Assembly (NCBI RefSeq): GCF_003478035.1
Contig: NZ_QUEP01000014.1
Location: forward strand, 9,738 to 73,737
Length of the DNA stretch: 64,000 bases
Direction of reading: 5' to 3'
Source of the DNA: Clostridium sp. OF03-18AA
GTDB lineage: Bacteria > Bacillota > Clostridia > Lachnospirales > Lachnospiraceae
Shown: positions 24,632-33,474 of the stretch, in pieces
How the letters are laid out: the number at the start of each line of letters is the position of its first letter
Position numbering within the stretch: position 1 is the stretch's first letter
Program-made: the position numbers and the translations under genes
Notes under the pieces: model-generated
The model's database searches: none
Seen by the model: the letters and a program-made list of their open reading frames with translations, nothing else
Told to the model about the DNA's origin: nothing

Positions 24632-25546
24632 TCACGCCAGCATAAATTTCTCAACAACCAGCCCCACCCCGTCATCGTTGTTCGATGCCGTGATATAGTC
24701 CGCCGCGTTCCGCACCGGAAGGACCGCATTCTCCATCGCGACGCCGAGACCGGCGTATTTGATCATCGTGAGATCATTGTAACCGTCCCCGCAGGCGATC
24801 ATCTGCTCTCTCGTGAGTCCCAGAACTTCCAACAGGCGCTCCAGACTCTGGGCTTTGTCGATCCCCTTCGGGAGGATCTCGAGAAAGAACGGATCTGAGC
24901 GGTAAACACTGAAATTCTTTCCCATCGCCGCCTTCACCTTCGGCTCCACCATTGCAAGGTAATCCCCGTCCTCCATCATGAGGAATTTCGGCACCTCGAA
25001 ATTTACATACTCCGCCATATTCTCCGGCTTCCAGATCTCCATCCCGTTGATCCGGCTCTCCAGTTTTGTGTATGGGGATTCCGGGTTCGATGCGATGATC
25101 CTGCTGCCCTCGTATGTCACGATATCCACCTGATTTTCCTCCGCAAGTCCGATGATCTTTTTATTTGCGGACACCGGAAGGGATCTCGCAAACACCGTCT
25201 CCCCGGTCTTGCAGTTGATGATCCGCCCGCCGTTGAAGGAAAGAATGTATCCGCTGTATTCCTCCAGGCGAAGCTCTTTTGCGAGCGGCATTACGCCCTG
25301 CGTGGGGCGTCCCGACGCGAGGACCACCTTTTTTCCGCGCTCCTGCGCCTTCATGAGTGCCGCTTTCGTCCTCGGTGTGATCACCTTGTCCCGGTTCGTC
25401 AGCGTGCCGTCAAGGTCCAGGACGATGATCTCGTAAGGACCTGCCATATTTTTTTCTGTCTGCATATCTTCTCCTGTATCAGCGGACTCTGAAACCGGAT
25501 CCGTTTCCGGCTCTCCCGCAGTATTCATTTTTATTCGCTCAGACAT
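24632..25546 (-). CDS. Cof-type HAD-IIB phosphatase
   Basis: A 304-residue haloacid-dehalogenase hydrolase, subclass IIB. Motif I is DLDGTLT (44-50), motif II SGRP, motif III a Lys near GIDKAQSL, and motif IV GDGYNDLTMIKYA. It starts with ATG in a TGATG overlap with the ptsI stop, implying translational coupling; the ~35 residues before the core are acidic and not conserved. Family members dephosphorylate sugar phosphates and related metabolites. Its place at the end of a PTS operon suggests relief of sugar-phosphate accumulation. Confidence 0.88.
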   Translation of the reverse strand: MSERIKMNTAGEPETDPVSESADTGEDMQTEKNMAGPYEIIVLDLDGTLTNRDKVITPRTKAALMKAQERGKKVVLASGRPTQGVMPLAKELRLEEYSGYILSFNGGRIINCKTGETVFARSLPVSANKKIIGLAEENQVDIVTYEGSRIIASNPESPYTKLESRINGMEIWKPENMAEYVNFEVPKFLMMEDGDYLAMVEPKVKAAMGKNFSVYRSDPFFLEILPKGIDKAQSLERLLEVLGLTREQMIACGDGYNDLTMIKYAGLGVAMENAVLPVRNAADYITASNNDDGVGLVVEKFMLA

Positions 25547-27165
25547 CAGGAGAGATCGATCTCCCTGATCTTCTTTCTCACCGTCAGTAAGAACGACGGG
25601 GACACAGAGAGTTCGTCGATCCCCATCTTAAGGAATTCCTCCGTGAGATCTGTCTCCGCACCCAGCTCACCGCAGATTCCCACCGTACATCCATATTTGT
25701 GGCCGCTCTCCGCCACATAGCGGATCAGTTTCAGGACGGCCGGATGTTTCGGATCGTAAAACTGGTCCAGTTTTTCATTCTGCCTGTCGATGGCGAGTGT
25801 GTACTGGACAAGGTCGTTCGTTCCGATGCTGAAGAAATCCACCTCTTTCGCGAGGTCTTCGCTGATGATCGCTGCCGCTGGGGTCTCGATCATGATGCCG
25901 ATCGCCACATCGCCGAACGGAACTCCCTGTTCCTTCAGCTCATCCCGGACGGAAGCGGCGATCTCCTTCGCCTTTTTTACCTCCCAGAGGGACGCAATCA
26001 TTGGGAACATGATCGAGATCTTCCCGAAGGCACTCGCGCGGTAGATTGCCCGAAGCTGCGTCCGGAAGATCTCCGGTCTTGTCAGGCAGATCCGGATCGC
26101 GCGGTATCCCATCGCCGGGTTCTCTTCTTTCTTTAATTTAAAATAGTCCGCCTGCTTATCGGCGCCGATGTCAAGAGTCCGGATGATGACTTCCTTTCCC
26201 GCCATCATCTCCGCCACCTGGCGGTATGCGGCAAACTGTTCCTCCTCGGTCGGGTACGTCTTCTTCTCAAGGTACAGGAATTCACTCCGGAACAGACCGA
26301 TCCCAGCCGCATTGCTCTTTAATGCCTCCGCGACATCTGAGACGTCCCCGATGTTCGCATAGAGTTTTACCTTCGTCCCGTCCAGGGTGACATCCTCTTT
26401 ATCCTTTAACTCCTGGAGCAAACGCTCTTTCTCTTCCTCCGCCAGCTTCTTTTTCTTCATATCCGCCAGCGTTTTCTCATCCGGATCCACATAGAGGGTT
26501 CCGGTCTCGCCGTCGATGACCGCCATCTTTCCGTCCCAGGACTCTTTCACCGGCACGGAGACCAGCGCCGGAATGTTCATGCTGCGCGCGAGGATCGCCG
26601 TGTGGGAGTTCGGAGACCCCTGTTCGGTGATAAATCCGAGCAGCATGTCTTTTTCCAGCTGGACCGTCTCGCTCGGCGCGAGGTCCTCCGCCATCAGGAT
26701 CACCGGTTTTGTCAGGAAACCGGATTCCACCGCATCGCCGGAGAGGATCTTTAGCAGCCGGTCTGTGATGTCCTTTACGTCCGCCGCCCGGGCACGGAAA
26801 TATTCATCATCCATGTCCGCAAAGAGCCGGTAAAAGTTGTCACCGGTCACCGCAGCTGCGTACTCTGCGTTCGTCTTCTGATTTTTGATGATATTCAGAA
26901 CGGAATCCCGGTAGTCTGCGTCCTCCAGCATCATCATGTGGACCTCAAACACTGCCGCTCCGGTCTCTCCGACCTGCTCACACGCCTTTTTGTGGAGTGC
27001 CTTGAGCTCGTCCTCGGCGCATTTCACTGCCGCTTTGTACCGGCTGATCTCCGCTTCCGTATTTTCCACCGTGCGGCGTTTGACCTGGCTCTCCGTCTTT
27101 CTGTGGTAGAGGATCGGTCCGATCGCCACTTTATTTAAAATTGATTTTCCTTTAATGATTTCCAT
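25546..27165 (-). CDS. ptsI: PTS enzyme I (phosphoenolpyruvate-protein phosphotransferase)
   Basis: A 539-residue enzyme that transfers phosphate from PEP to HPr. The N-terminal HPr-binding and phosphohistidine domain carries GSPNSHTAILARSM (active His). The C-terminal TIM barrel has the PEP-site motifs GIGLFRSEFLYL, DIGADKQ, MGYRAIR and FSIGTNDLVQYT, and the catalytic Cys in GICGELG. ATG 27165 lies 16 nt after ptsH; the longer frame has no ribosome site. Operon order EIICBA-HPr-EI-HAD. Confidence 0.95.
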   Translation of the reverse strand: MEIIKGKSILNKVAIGPILYHRKTESQVKRRTVENTEAEISRYKAAVKCAEDELKALHKKACEQVGETGAAVFEVHMMMLEDADYRDSVLNIIKNQKTNAEYAAAVTGDNFYRLFADMDDEYFRARAADVKDITDRLLKILSGDAVESGFLTKPVILMAEDLAPSETVQLEKDMLLGFITEQGSPNSHTAILARSMNIPALVSVPVKESWDGKMAVIDGETGTLYVDPDEKTLADMKKKKLAEEEKERLLQELKDKEDVTLDGTKVKLYANIGDVSDVAEALKSNAAGIGLFRSEFLYLEKKTYPTEEEQFAAYRQVAEMMAGKEVIIRTLDIGADKQADYFKLKKEENPAMGYRAIRICLTRPEIFRTQLRAIYRASAFGKISIMFPMIASLWEVKKAKEIAASVRDELKEQGVPFGDVAIGIMIETPAAAIISEDLAKEVDFFSIGTNDLVQYTLAIDRQNEKLDQFYDPKHPAVLKLIRYVAESGHKYGCTVGICGELGAETDLTEEFLKMGIDELSVSPSFLLTVRKKIREIDLS

Positions 27166-27181
27166 ACTTTTTGTTTCTGCC

Positions 27182-27439
27182 TCACAGTTTTGCCTCAAAA
27201 AACTTCCGTACCGCTTCTGCCGCCGTCTTTTCATCCGTCCCGTCGATCTCAACGTTGATCGTCTGACCATGACGGATCCCGAGAGCCATCACTGCCATCA
27301 GTTTTTCCGCGTCTGCCTGTTTTGTATCTGTCTTCAAGGTGATCTTTGAACGGAATTCTTTTGAAAGCTTCGCGAGTTCCCCCGCCGGTCTTGCGTGAAT
27401 TCCGATCTCGTCTGTAATTGTATACTGAAACTTCTCCAT
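27182..27439 (-). CDS. ptsH: PTS phosphocarrier HPr
   Basis: An 85-residue phosphocarrier. His15 sits in the canonical GIHARPAG. The regulatory-site region reads ADAEKLMAVMALGI: position 46, Ser in Bacillus HPr and the target of HPr kinase, is Lys here. So this copy can carry phosphate from enzyme I but cannot be Ser46-phosphorylated for CcpA-type catabolite repression. ATG 27439 follows AGGAAG; an in-frame TTG six bases earlier is less likely. It lies between EIICBA and ptsI. Confidence 0.93.
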   Translation of the reverse strand: MEKFQYTITDEIGIHARPAGELAKLSKEFRSKITLKTDTKQADAEKLMAVMALGIRHGQTINVEIDGTDEKTAAEAVRKFFEAKL

Positions 27440-27475
27440 AATCAACCCACTTCCTTTTTATTTTCGCATTCCGGA

Positions 27476-29668
27476 TCAGCAAAATCCAACGTCAGCTTTC
27501 CGGTGCACTTCCATGAAAGGCTCACCTGCATGGATCTGCCCTTTTTTCAATACCCTGACTTCCATATTCTCCGCAAGGTCCGTGAAGAGGACCGGCGATG
27601 CCATGGACGGAACCCGGTCCCCGATCTTCCGGATATCCACCTTTAAAAGCGGCTCTCCCGCCCGCACATGATCCCCGTCGCTCACGAAAGCCTCAAATCC
27701 GTCTCCGGACAGGGACACCGTGTCAATCCCGACATGGATCAGCATCTCATGACCGACATCCGTCCGGAATCCGACGGCATGCTTTGTGGGAAACACAAAG
27801 GTCACCTCTCCATCCGCCGGGGCCTGCACGATCCCGTCTGTAGGTACGATCGCCGCACCGTCCCCCATCATGGCTCCGGCAAACGCCTCGTCCGGGACCT
27901 CTTCAAGCGGAATGACGGTCCCGGTCATGGGACTTCTGATCACAGTTGACGCATTTTGTGCCTGTTCACACGCTTCCATATATTCTTCCAGATCCGACTT
28001 GATGACAGACACCTGCGGACCATAGATGATCTGGACGCCGTTTCCTTTTTTGATGACGCCGGATGCCCCGGTCGCTTTTAAGATCGTCTCATCCACTTTC
28101 TTTTCATCTTTTACAGTACAGCGGAGCCGCGTCGCGCAGCAGTCCACATCAGTGAGGTTGTCCATGCCGCCGAGTCCCCGGAGGATTTTTCCCGAGCGCG
28201 ACTCCCCGGATCTCTCCGGATTTTTTTCGTTATCATTCTGACTTTGGTGCGGTCCCCCGGCTGTCTCTGCGGGATTCTTTGCTTCTTTTGCTCTATCTTT
28301 TTCGTTTTTCGCGTTTTTTGAAACAGTTTTGTTTCTTTTATCCTGTTTCCTCTGCTCCACATCATCTCTCGTATAAAGCTTCGCCGCGGTCCCGCTCTCC
28401 CGCCCTGGCGTCTTATAATCGAGTTTCCGGATTACGATCAGGAACACCGCATAATACACGAGGAAATAAAACACACCGATCACCACGATCCAGAGCCATC
28501 CGGTCTTTTCATTCCCCTGAAGGATCCCGAACAGAAACAGGTCGATCAGTCCGCCGGAGAATGTCATTCCGACGCCCACGCTGAGCATGTGCATCAGCAT
28601 GTACGCCAGACCGGCAAATACACAGTGGATCCCATAGAGCAGAGGCGCTGTAAAGAGGAATGTAAACTCCAGCGGTTCCGTGATCCCTGTGAGCATGGAA
28701 GTCAGTGCGGCGGAGAGGAACAGCCCCGATACCTCCTTTTTCTTTTCCGGCAGCGCCGCCTGATACATGGCGAGAGCTGCGCCGGGGAGTCCGAAGATCA
28801 TAAGCGGGAACTTTCCCGCCATGAACCTTGTCGCCTCCACGGAAAATCTCTCCGCTGCGGGATCCGCGAGTTCCGCGAAAAAGATGTTCTGGGCGCCTTC
28901 CACGACTTTCCCGCCGATCTCCATGGACCCGCCGACCGCTGTCTGCCAGAATGGGATGTAAAACACATGGTGCAGACCAAACGGGATCAGCGCCCGCTCC
29001 ACAAAGCCGTAAAACCAAGTTCCCGGGTAACCGGAGCGGAGCACGAACCGGCCGACTCCGGAGATCGCCGTCTGGACCGGCGGCCAGACAAAGTACATGA
29101 GGATCCCCACGAGAACGTAAAACAGGGCGCACACGATCGGGACAAACCGCGTTCCGCCGAAAAACGAGAGCACCTGGGGAAGCTCGATCTTATAATACCG
29201 GTTGTGGAGCCATGCCGTCCCAAGCCCCACGAGGATCCCGCCGAACACTCCCATCTGCAGGGACCAGATCCCCGCGACCATGGCGCCGGCGCCCTCTTTC
29301 AGGGAATCCGCTCCGCCGTTTACTTCGATCATCGCTCCGATCGCAGCATGCATGACGAGGAACGAGATGACCGCCGCTAACGCTGCAACTTCCTTCTCCT
29401 TCTTTGCCATCCCGATCGCAACACCCATGGCAAAGAGGATCGGGAGATTTGTGAACACGATGTCCCCGGCCCGGCTCATGACCATGAACAGTGCGTTCCA
29501 GAAGGTTCCCGGTCCCATGATCCTCGTCAGCCCGTATGCCTTGAGCATCGTGACATTTGAGAATGAACCGCCGATACCGAGCAAAAGTCCCGCCGCCGGA
29601 AGCAGCGCGATCGGCAGCATGAACGATCTCCCGATCCTCTGAAGGACACCAAAGACCTGATCTTTCAT
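27476..29668 (-). CDS. PTS EIICBA permease, glucose/N-acetylglucosamine type
   Basis: A 730-residue fused permease. IIC (about 1-430) starts KDQVFGVLQRIGRSFMLPIA, with TM segments and the GITEPLEFTFLF signature. A charged linker (about 435-500) leads to IIB (GGMDNLTDVDCCATRLRCTV; the phosphorylated Cys is within VDCCATRLR). IIA (about 585-725) has SPMTGTVIPLEEVPDEAFA and the active His in GHEMLIHVGIDTV. Domain order and motifs place it in the glucose family (PtsG/NagE-like); glucose is likely, GlcNAc possible. ATG 29668 has a GGGTGAG site. First gene of a self-sufficient PTS operon. Confidence 0.92.
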   Translation of the reverse strand: MKDQVFGVLQRIGRSFMLPIALLPAAGLLLGIGGSFSNVTMLKAYGLTRIMGPGTFWNALFMVMSRAGDIVFTNLPILFAMGVAIGMAKKEKEVAALAAVISFLVMHAAIGAMIEVNGGADSLKEGAGAMVAGIWSLQMGVFGGILVGLGTAWLHNRYYKIELPQVLSFFGGTRFVPIVCALFYVLVGILMYFVWPPVQTAISGVGRFVLRSGYPGTWFYGFVERALIPFGLHHVFYIPFWQTAVGGSMEIGGKVVEGAQNIFFAELADPAAERFSVEATRFMAGKFPLMIFGLPGAALAMYQAALPEKKKEVSGLFLSAALTSMLTGITEPLEFTFLFTAPLLYGIHCVFAGLAYMLMHMLSVGVGMTFSGGLIDLFLFGILQGNEKTGWLWIVVIGVFYFLVYYAVFLIVIRKLDYKTPGRESGTAAKLYTRDDVEQRKQDKRNKTVSKNAKNEKDRAKEAKNPAETAGGPHQSQNDNEKNPERSGESRSGKILRGLGGMDNLTDVDCCATRLRCTVKDEKKVDETILKATGASGVIKKGNGVQIIYGPQVSVIKSDLEEYMEACEQAQNASTVIRSPMTGTVIPLEEVPDEAFAGAMMGDGAAIVPTDGIVQAPADGEVTFVFPTKHAVGFRTDVGHEMLIHVGIDTVSLSGDGFEAFVSDGDHVRAGEPLLKVDIRKIGDRVPSMASPVLFTDLAENMEVRVLKKGQIHAGEPFMEVHRKADVGFC

Positions 29669-29748
29669 GAATCTCACCCTTTCGTTTTCTGTTAGTTTTG
29701 CAGGCAGTGCCTTATTACTCTGATTATTATGGGGAGATTCTTAAGATT

Positions 29749-30870
29749 TTATCCATGACCTCTCTCTGAATTTTCCTCTTCTCCCGGTACATCCGGATCT
29801 TTCATCCCGTAGACTCTCGTCCACTCTTTAGTCCCTTCCACCTTCACAGTCTCGCTCTGATTCAGCCGCAGGAACTTCACGATCTCGTAGCAGTCAATCC
29901 AGATCTCGTTGTTTCCCTCTTTCTGGGATTCATCGAAGATGAGCTGGATCCCGAAGTGCAGGTGCGGAGTTGTGATGTTGTTGGTGTTCTCCGTGGTGCT
30001 GTATCCGGTCCTGCCCAGGTATCCGATCACATCGCCCGCCGTCACGATACTGCCCTCTTTGAGATTTGACTGGTATGGGTAATTCTGGCGCAAATGGGCG
30101 TAATAATAGTACCGTTTTTTATCGAAACTCCGGATCCCGATCCGCCATCCGCCGTACTGGTTCCAGCCAAGTGCCTCCACATATCCGGATTCCACCGCGA
30201 TCACCGGCGTCCCCACCTGCCCCATCATGTCATGGCCCAGGTGTTTTCTCTTGAATCCGTAGGATCGGGATGCACCGAAATCGTCGAAATCACTGTACGG
30301 GAAGTTTTTCGCGATCGGTGAGAATGCTTTCAGACCGTATTTTCTGAGCCAGACGGTCTTCGCATTTCCATTTTCACCCGTTCCGCTCTGTGTGAGGTCT
30401 TCCGGCACCTCCGTCTCCTGCTCAAAATATCCGACCATCCCGTCGAGGACTGCACCGTATGCCTCCCGGTAATAGGCATAGTATTTCATGTCCTTCGTGA
30501 GCTCCTCCATCGTCATCCCGGACTTCAGTTTTTCCGTCACCGCGTCGAGATCTGCCTGCCGGAACCGCTCGAAATCCCCGCCGTATTTTGCTCCGAGATA
30601 TGCAAGCAGTTCCACCCAGTTCAGATGAACATCCTCCTGGATACTTCCCATGTCCAGGCGGAATGCTTTCTGCATGACTTCCGCCGGGACGGTAAATTCC
30701 ACCCAGTGGATATAGTCTTTCTTTTCCCCGCCGCTCTCCTCCATGATCGCATATGTATTCTCCGCCGCCGCTTTCCTGCTCTGGACACACAGGGAAGCCG
30801 TCAGGATCAAAAGGATCACAAGCTGCGCTCCGATCACAGCTCCCGATCCCGGATGCATCTTTTTCCCCAT
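29749..30870 (-). CDS. Membrane-anchored M23 metallopeptidase
   Basis: A 373-residue protein. ATG 30870 follows GGAAGGAG. One N-terminal TM helix (about 10-30) anchors an extracellular region; residues ~40-190 are helical and unassigned. The peptidase domain (about 215-340) carries HLGHDMMG (first Zn ligands), VESGYVEALGW, and TPHLHFGI (the HxH motif). These LytM-type enzymes cut peptidoglycan stem peptides, and complete Zn ligands suggest activity. The C-terminal 35 residues are acidic and disordered. Monocistronic, upstream of the PTS operon. Confidence 0.87.
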   Translation of the reverse strand: MGKKMHPGSGAVIGAQLVILLILTASLCVQSRKAAAENTYAIMEESGGEKKDYIHWVEFTVPAEVMQKAFRLDMGSIQEDVHLNWVELLAYLGAKYGGDFERFRQADLDAVTEKLKSGMTMEELTKDMKYYAYYREAYGAVLDGMVGYFEQETEVPEDLTQSGTGENGNAKTVWLRKYGLKAFSPIAKNFPYSDFDDFGASRSYGFKRKHLGHDMMGQVGTPVIAVESGYVEALGWNQYGGWRIGIRSFDKKRYYYYAHLRQNYPYQSNLKEGSIVTAGDVIGYLGRTGYSTTENTNNITTPHLHFGIQLIFDESQKEGNNEIWIDCYEIVKFLRLNQSETVKVEGTKEWTRVYGMKDPDVPGEEENSERGHG

Positions 30871-30918
30871 GGCAGACACTCCTTCCGTCACCTTTACGCG
30901 CACGCGCCTGATGCGCCT

Positions 30919-30938
30919 GCATACACATCAGTGTATGC
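30919..30938. promoter_or_regulatory. Palindrome upstream of the M23 gene
   Basis: GCATACAC-ATCA-GTGTATGC, perfect 8-bp arms between the M23 promoter and its start codon; a plausible repressor operator. Confidence 0.45.
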
Positions 30939-30949
30939 GGACAGGCAGA

Positions 30950-30977
30950 AGAATATGCGCAGTGGACACGCTGGCAA
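30950..30977 (-). promoter_or_regulatory. Probable M23 peptidase promoter
   Basis: Minus strand TTGCCA (30972-30977), 16-bp spacer, TATTCT (30950-30955). Confidence 0.5.
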
Positions 30978-31023
30978 CAATCACAGAAAAAGCTCTGGAT
31001 GATATGGAAGAACTAAACAATAA

Positions 31024-31074
31024 AAAAAGACGAATCCACCCAGATCATCAAAAATCAGGTGTCTTCGTCTTTTT
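31024..31074 (-). terminator. Terminator at the end of the DUF3842 operon
   Basis: AAAAAGACGAA pairs with TTCGTCTTTTT, with A/T runs on both strands, 13 nt after the DUF3842 stop. Confidence 0.8.
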
Positions 31075-31086
31075 ATCAGCGCTTAT

Positions 31087-31503
31087 TTACAGCTCCCCGC
31101 GCCGGATCTTCAGCACTTCCTCCACCGCGAGCTTTACATATTCTCCCATCGAAACGTCCCTGCAGCCCACAACAAAATGCTGGCAGCGGTTCACCGGGAT
31201 CAGAACCTTTTTTGCCGGGCTCTGGCCGATCGCAACGGCCATCTTCGGGGTGATCTCCCCCATCAGGGAGTCCGCGATAACGATCCCCATCGGGCCCACG
31301 ATGATGTCCGCCGTGCGGCTTGTGACGACCGCCGGGTTTTCTCCCGTCGCACCGGCATCCGCCCCCGCCTTTAACATCGCCGCCGTAGCGATGCTGTTCG
31401 TCCCGATTGCCAGGATCTCGTCCTCCGGGCAGCTTTTCTTCAACATTTCCACCAGACCTTTTCCCATCTTTCCGCCCTGGCCGTCAATTACCATGATCGT
31501 CAT
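31087..31503 (-). CDS. DUF3842 family protein
   Basis: A 138-residue protein of DUF3842, found mainly in Clostridia. It has a Gly-rich nucleotide-binding-like start (VIDGQGGKMGKGLVEML), a central GTNSIATAAMLKAGAD segment, and conserved histidine/cysteine in NRCQHFVVGCRD. The fold looks Rossmann-like but the function is unknown. Ribosome site AAGGAG precedes ATG 31503. It is last in the run that starts with the SPFH gene. Confidence 0.8.
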   Translation of the reverse strand: MTIMVIDGQGGKMGKGLVEMLKKSCPEDEILAIGTNSIATAAMLKAGADAGATGENPAVVTSRTADIIVGPMGIVIADSLMGEITPKMAVAIGQSPAKKVLIPVNRCQHFVVGCRDVSMGEYVKLAVEEVLKIRRGEL

Positions 31504-31590
31504 GTATTTCTCCTTCTTTCACCTTCCTGCCATGTTTCAGCACTGCAGGCACAAAGACCTGCCGGAGCGTTCCCGCAGCTCTCCTTACTT

Positions 31591-32505
31591 TCAATCTTCA
31601 GCTGTCTCCAGCTCCTTCAGCCGCTCATACAAAAACGCGTTCACCGGAAGAGAAAGTCCCTCTTCCTCCGCGATCTTTAACATCGTCCCCGCAAACAGCT
31701 CCACCTCCGTCGGCCGTCCCGCGAGCACGTCCTGGCACATGGACGTATGTCCATCCGGATTCAGGGTTGCAAGAAGGTCCAGCCAGTAGGAAATGTCCGC
31801 CTCCGAAAGATCCACATCCTGAGTGTCCGCCACGCGGAGAACCTCGCGCATGGCCTCGATCATCATGGTCCGCGCCTCTCCCTCTTTCTGGATCAGGCTG
31901 TACGGTGCGCCGTAGACTGCCGTCACCTGGTTGACGCCGGTGTTTAACATGAGTTTGTTCCACTGTTCCCTCAGGATATCGTCCGGAACCTGGTAGGAAA
32001 GTCCGGTCCGGTCAAACAGATCCGTCACCACTTTTAACTTCTCATCGCGGCTCTTATCCTTATTTCCGATGGTGATGTAGCCCATATTTTTGTAAGTGAC
32101 CGCGCTCCCATCCTTTCCAGCGTCCATTCCCTGAACGCAGGCATAGAGCACATGATCCGCCCCGTAGACTTCCTCGATCATCCCCTCGCTGGAGATCCCG
32201 TTGAGCACCGACAAGAACAGGGTATTCTCCCCGACAAACGGCTTAACGGTCCGGATCGCACTCTCCATTCCCATAAATTTGACGGCAAAGATGATGAGAT
32301 CTGCCGTCACTGCTTCCGCCGGGGAGCGGTATGTAAATCCGCATTTCTCCCCGTTGCAGCTCATGCCCGTCTTGCGGTATCGTTCCACACGCGTTTCGTC
32401 CGCGATAAAAAATACATGCCCATTTCCGAGCTTCTTTGTCAGATGATTTCCGTACATGACGCCGAGCGCGCCCTGTCCGATGATCCCGATCGTCCTGATC
32501 TCCAT
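31591..32505 (-). CDS. Ketopantoate reductase (PanE/ApbA) family oxidoreductase
   Basis: A 304-residue NADPH-dependent reductase-like protein. The N-terminal Rossmann fold begins IGIIGQGALGVMYGNHL; the catalytic-site region contains the conserved Lys in the WNKLMLNTGVNQVTA segment and Glu/Ser near SMCQDVLAGRPTEVE. PanE makes pantoate for coenzyme A, but the family includes other 2-hydroxyacid reductases, and no other pan gene is nearby. ATG 32505 lies 3 nt after the stop of the TPM gene, so it is translated from the same mRNA. Confidence 0.8.
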   Translation of the reverse strand: MEIRTIGIIGQGALGVMYGNHLTKKLGNGHVFFIADETRVERYRKTGMSCNGEKCGFTYRSPAEAVTADLIIFAVKFMGMESAIRTVKPFVGENTLFLSVLNGISSEGMIEEVYGADHVLYACVQGMDAGKDGSAVTYKNMGYITIGNKDKSRDEKLKVVTDLFDRTGLSYQVPDDILREQWNKLMLNTGVNQVTAVYGAPYSLIQKEGEARTMMIEAMREVLRVADTQDVDLSEADISYWLDLLATLNPDGHTSMCQDVLAGRPTEVELFAGTMLKIAEEEGLSLPVNAFLYERLKELETAED

Positions 32506-32508
32506 TCC

Positions 32509-33474
32509 TTAAAACTTCCTTCCCCCGCCGCCGTGGCTGTTTCCACCGTAACTGTGGGTGGATGACCTGCCGCCGCCGGAAAAACTTCCTCCTCCGGTGC
32601 CCGGACGGTTATTTTTCTGTGATGCGATCACCTGCTGCGTAATATACGAAGTCAGCAGGGCATCCGCGAGAATATTTCCCATGGTAAACCGGCTGTCACG
32701 CCGATAAGAGAGCTTAAAGTTCGCAGCCATCCGCTTATCTTCCCCGTGAAGACTGTAGCTTCTGAGCACAGAGGCCACCGCCGCGCCGCCGCAGACTGCC
32801 GCAATGCCGATCGCAAACAGGATCTCATACCATTCCAGATGATGGTAACGGCTGATCTTTCCCGTCTCCGTGTCATAATTGTACTGATCTTTCGAGATCC
32901 CGTTCGCATAACACGTTTCCGTATCTGCAAGAAATGCTGAAGCCGCCCCGTAATAATCGGCATCCGACGCATACCCGTAAACATCATCCAGGACGTCCTC
33001 GATCCGGCTGTCCGTCATGTACCGGATCATCTGTCCGGTCGTGGAAATATAGAGCTCCCGGTTGTCCATGTCGATGAGGAACAGGATTCCTGAATGGTCA
33101 GAGCCTGTTCCAAAGCCGCCCTCCGTGTAAAATCCGTCCGCAAACACCTGCGCGGAGTCAGAATTTTCCTCCGTCGTGACGATGACCGCCTCCATCTTCA
33201 TCTTCTCAGAAAGCGTCTGCGCCTGTCCGGAGAGCTGTTGTTCTTCTTCGTCCGTAAAAAGATCCGCCATATCGTAGACATCGGCATAGTTTTCCGTTCC
33301 CTCCGCCATGCGGTACGCGTCCTCACCGGACGCTGCGAAGGCAGTTCCCGAGAGGAAGATCCCAAGGACGCCTGCTGTCAGGAAAACTTTCAGCGATCTT
33401 CCTGCCGCTCCCAGAATGCCCCTGTTTTTCCCACTGTTCTTCCCCGTCTTTTCAGTTATCCACTTCATTTTCAT
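32509..33474 (-). CDS. TPM-domain membrane protein (YdjH-like)
   Basis: A 321-residue protein. A basic N-terminus and hydrophobic segment (about 27-50, ending TAFAAS) give a signal or anchor. The TPM domain (about 65-190) has YDMADLFTDEEEQQL and a GILFLIDMDNRELYISTTG core. A second TM segment lies near 220-240, and the tail is Gly/Ser-rich (GTGGGSFSGGGRSS, SHGGGGRKF). ATG 33474 overlaps the TGA of the preceding gene (TGATG). With the neighbouring zinc-ribbon and SPFH proteins it resembles the B. subtilis ydjGHI membrane-stress set. Confidence 0.82.
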   Translation of the reverse strand: MKMKWITEKTGKNSGKNRGILGAAGRSLKVFLTAGVLGIFLSGTAFAASGEDAYRMAEGTENYADVYDMADLFTDEEEQQLSGQAQTLSEKMKMEAVIVTTEENSDSAQVFADGFYTEGGFGTGSDHSGILFLIDMDNRELYISTTGQMIRYMTDSRIEDVLDDVYGYASDADYYGAASAFLADTETCYANGISKDQYNYDTETGKISRYHHLEWYEILFAIGIAAVCGGAAVASVLRSYSLHGEDKRMAANFKLSYRRDSRFTMGNILADALLTSYITQQVIASQKNNRPGTGGGSFSGGGRSSTHSYGGNSHGGGGRKF

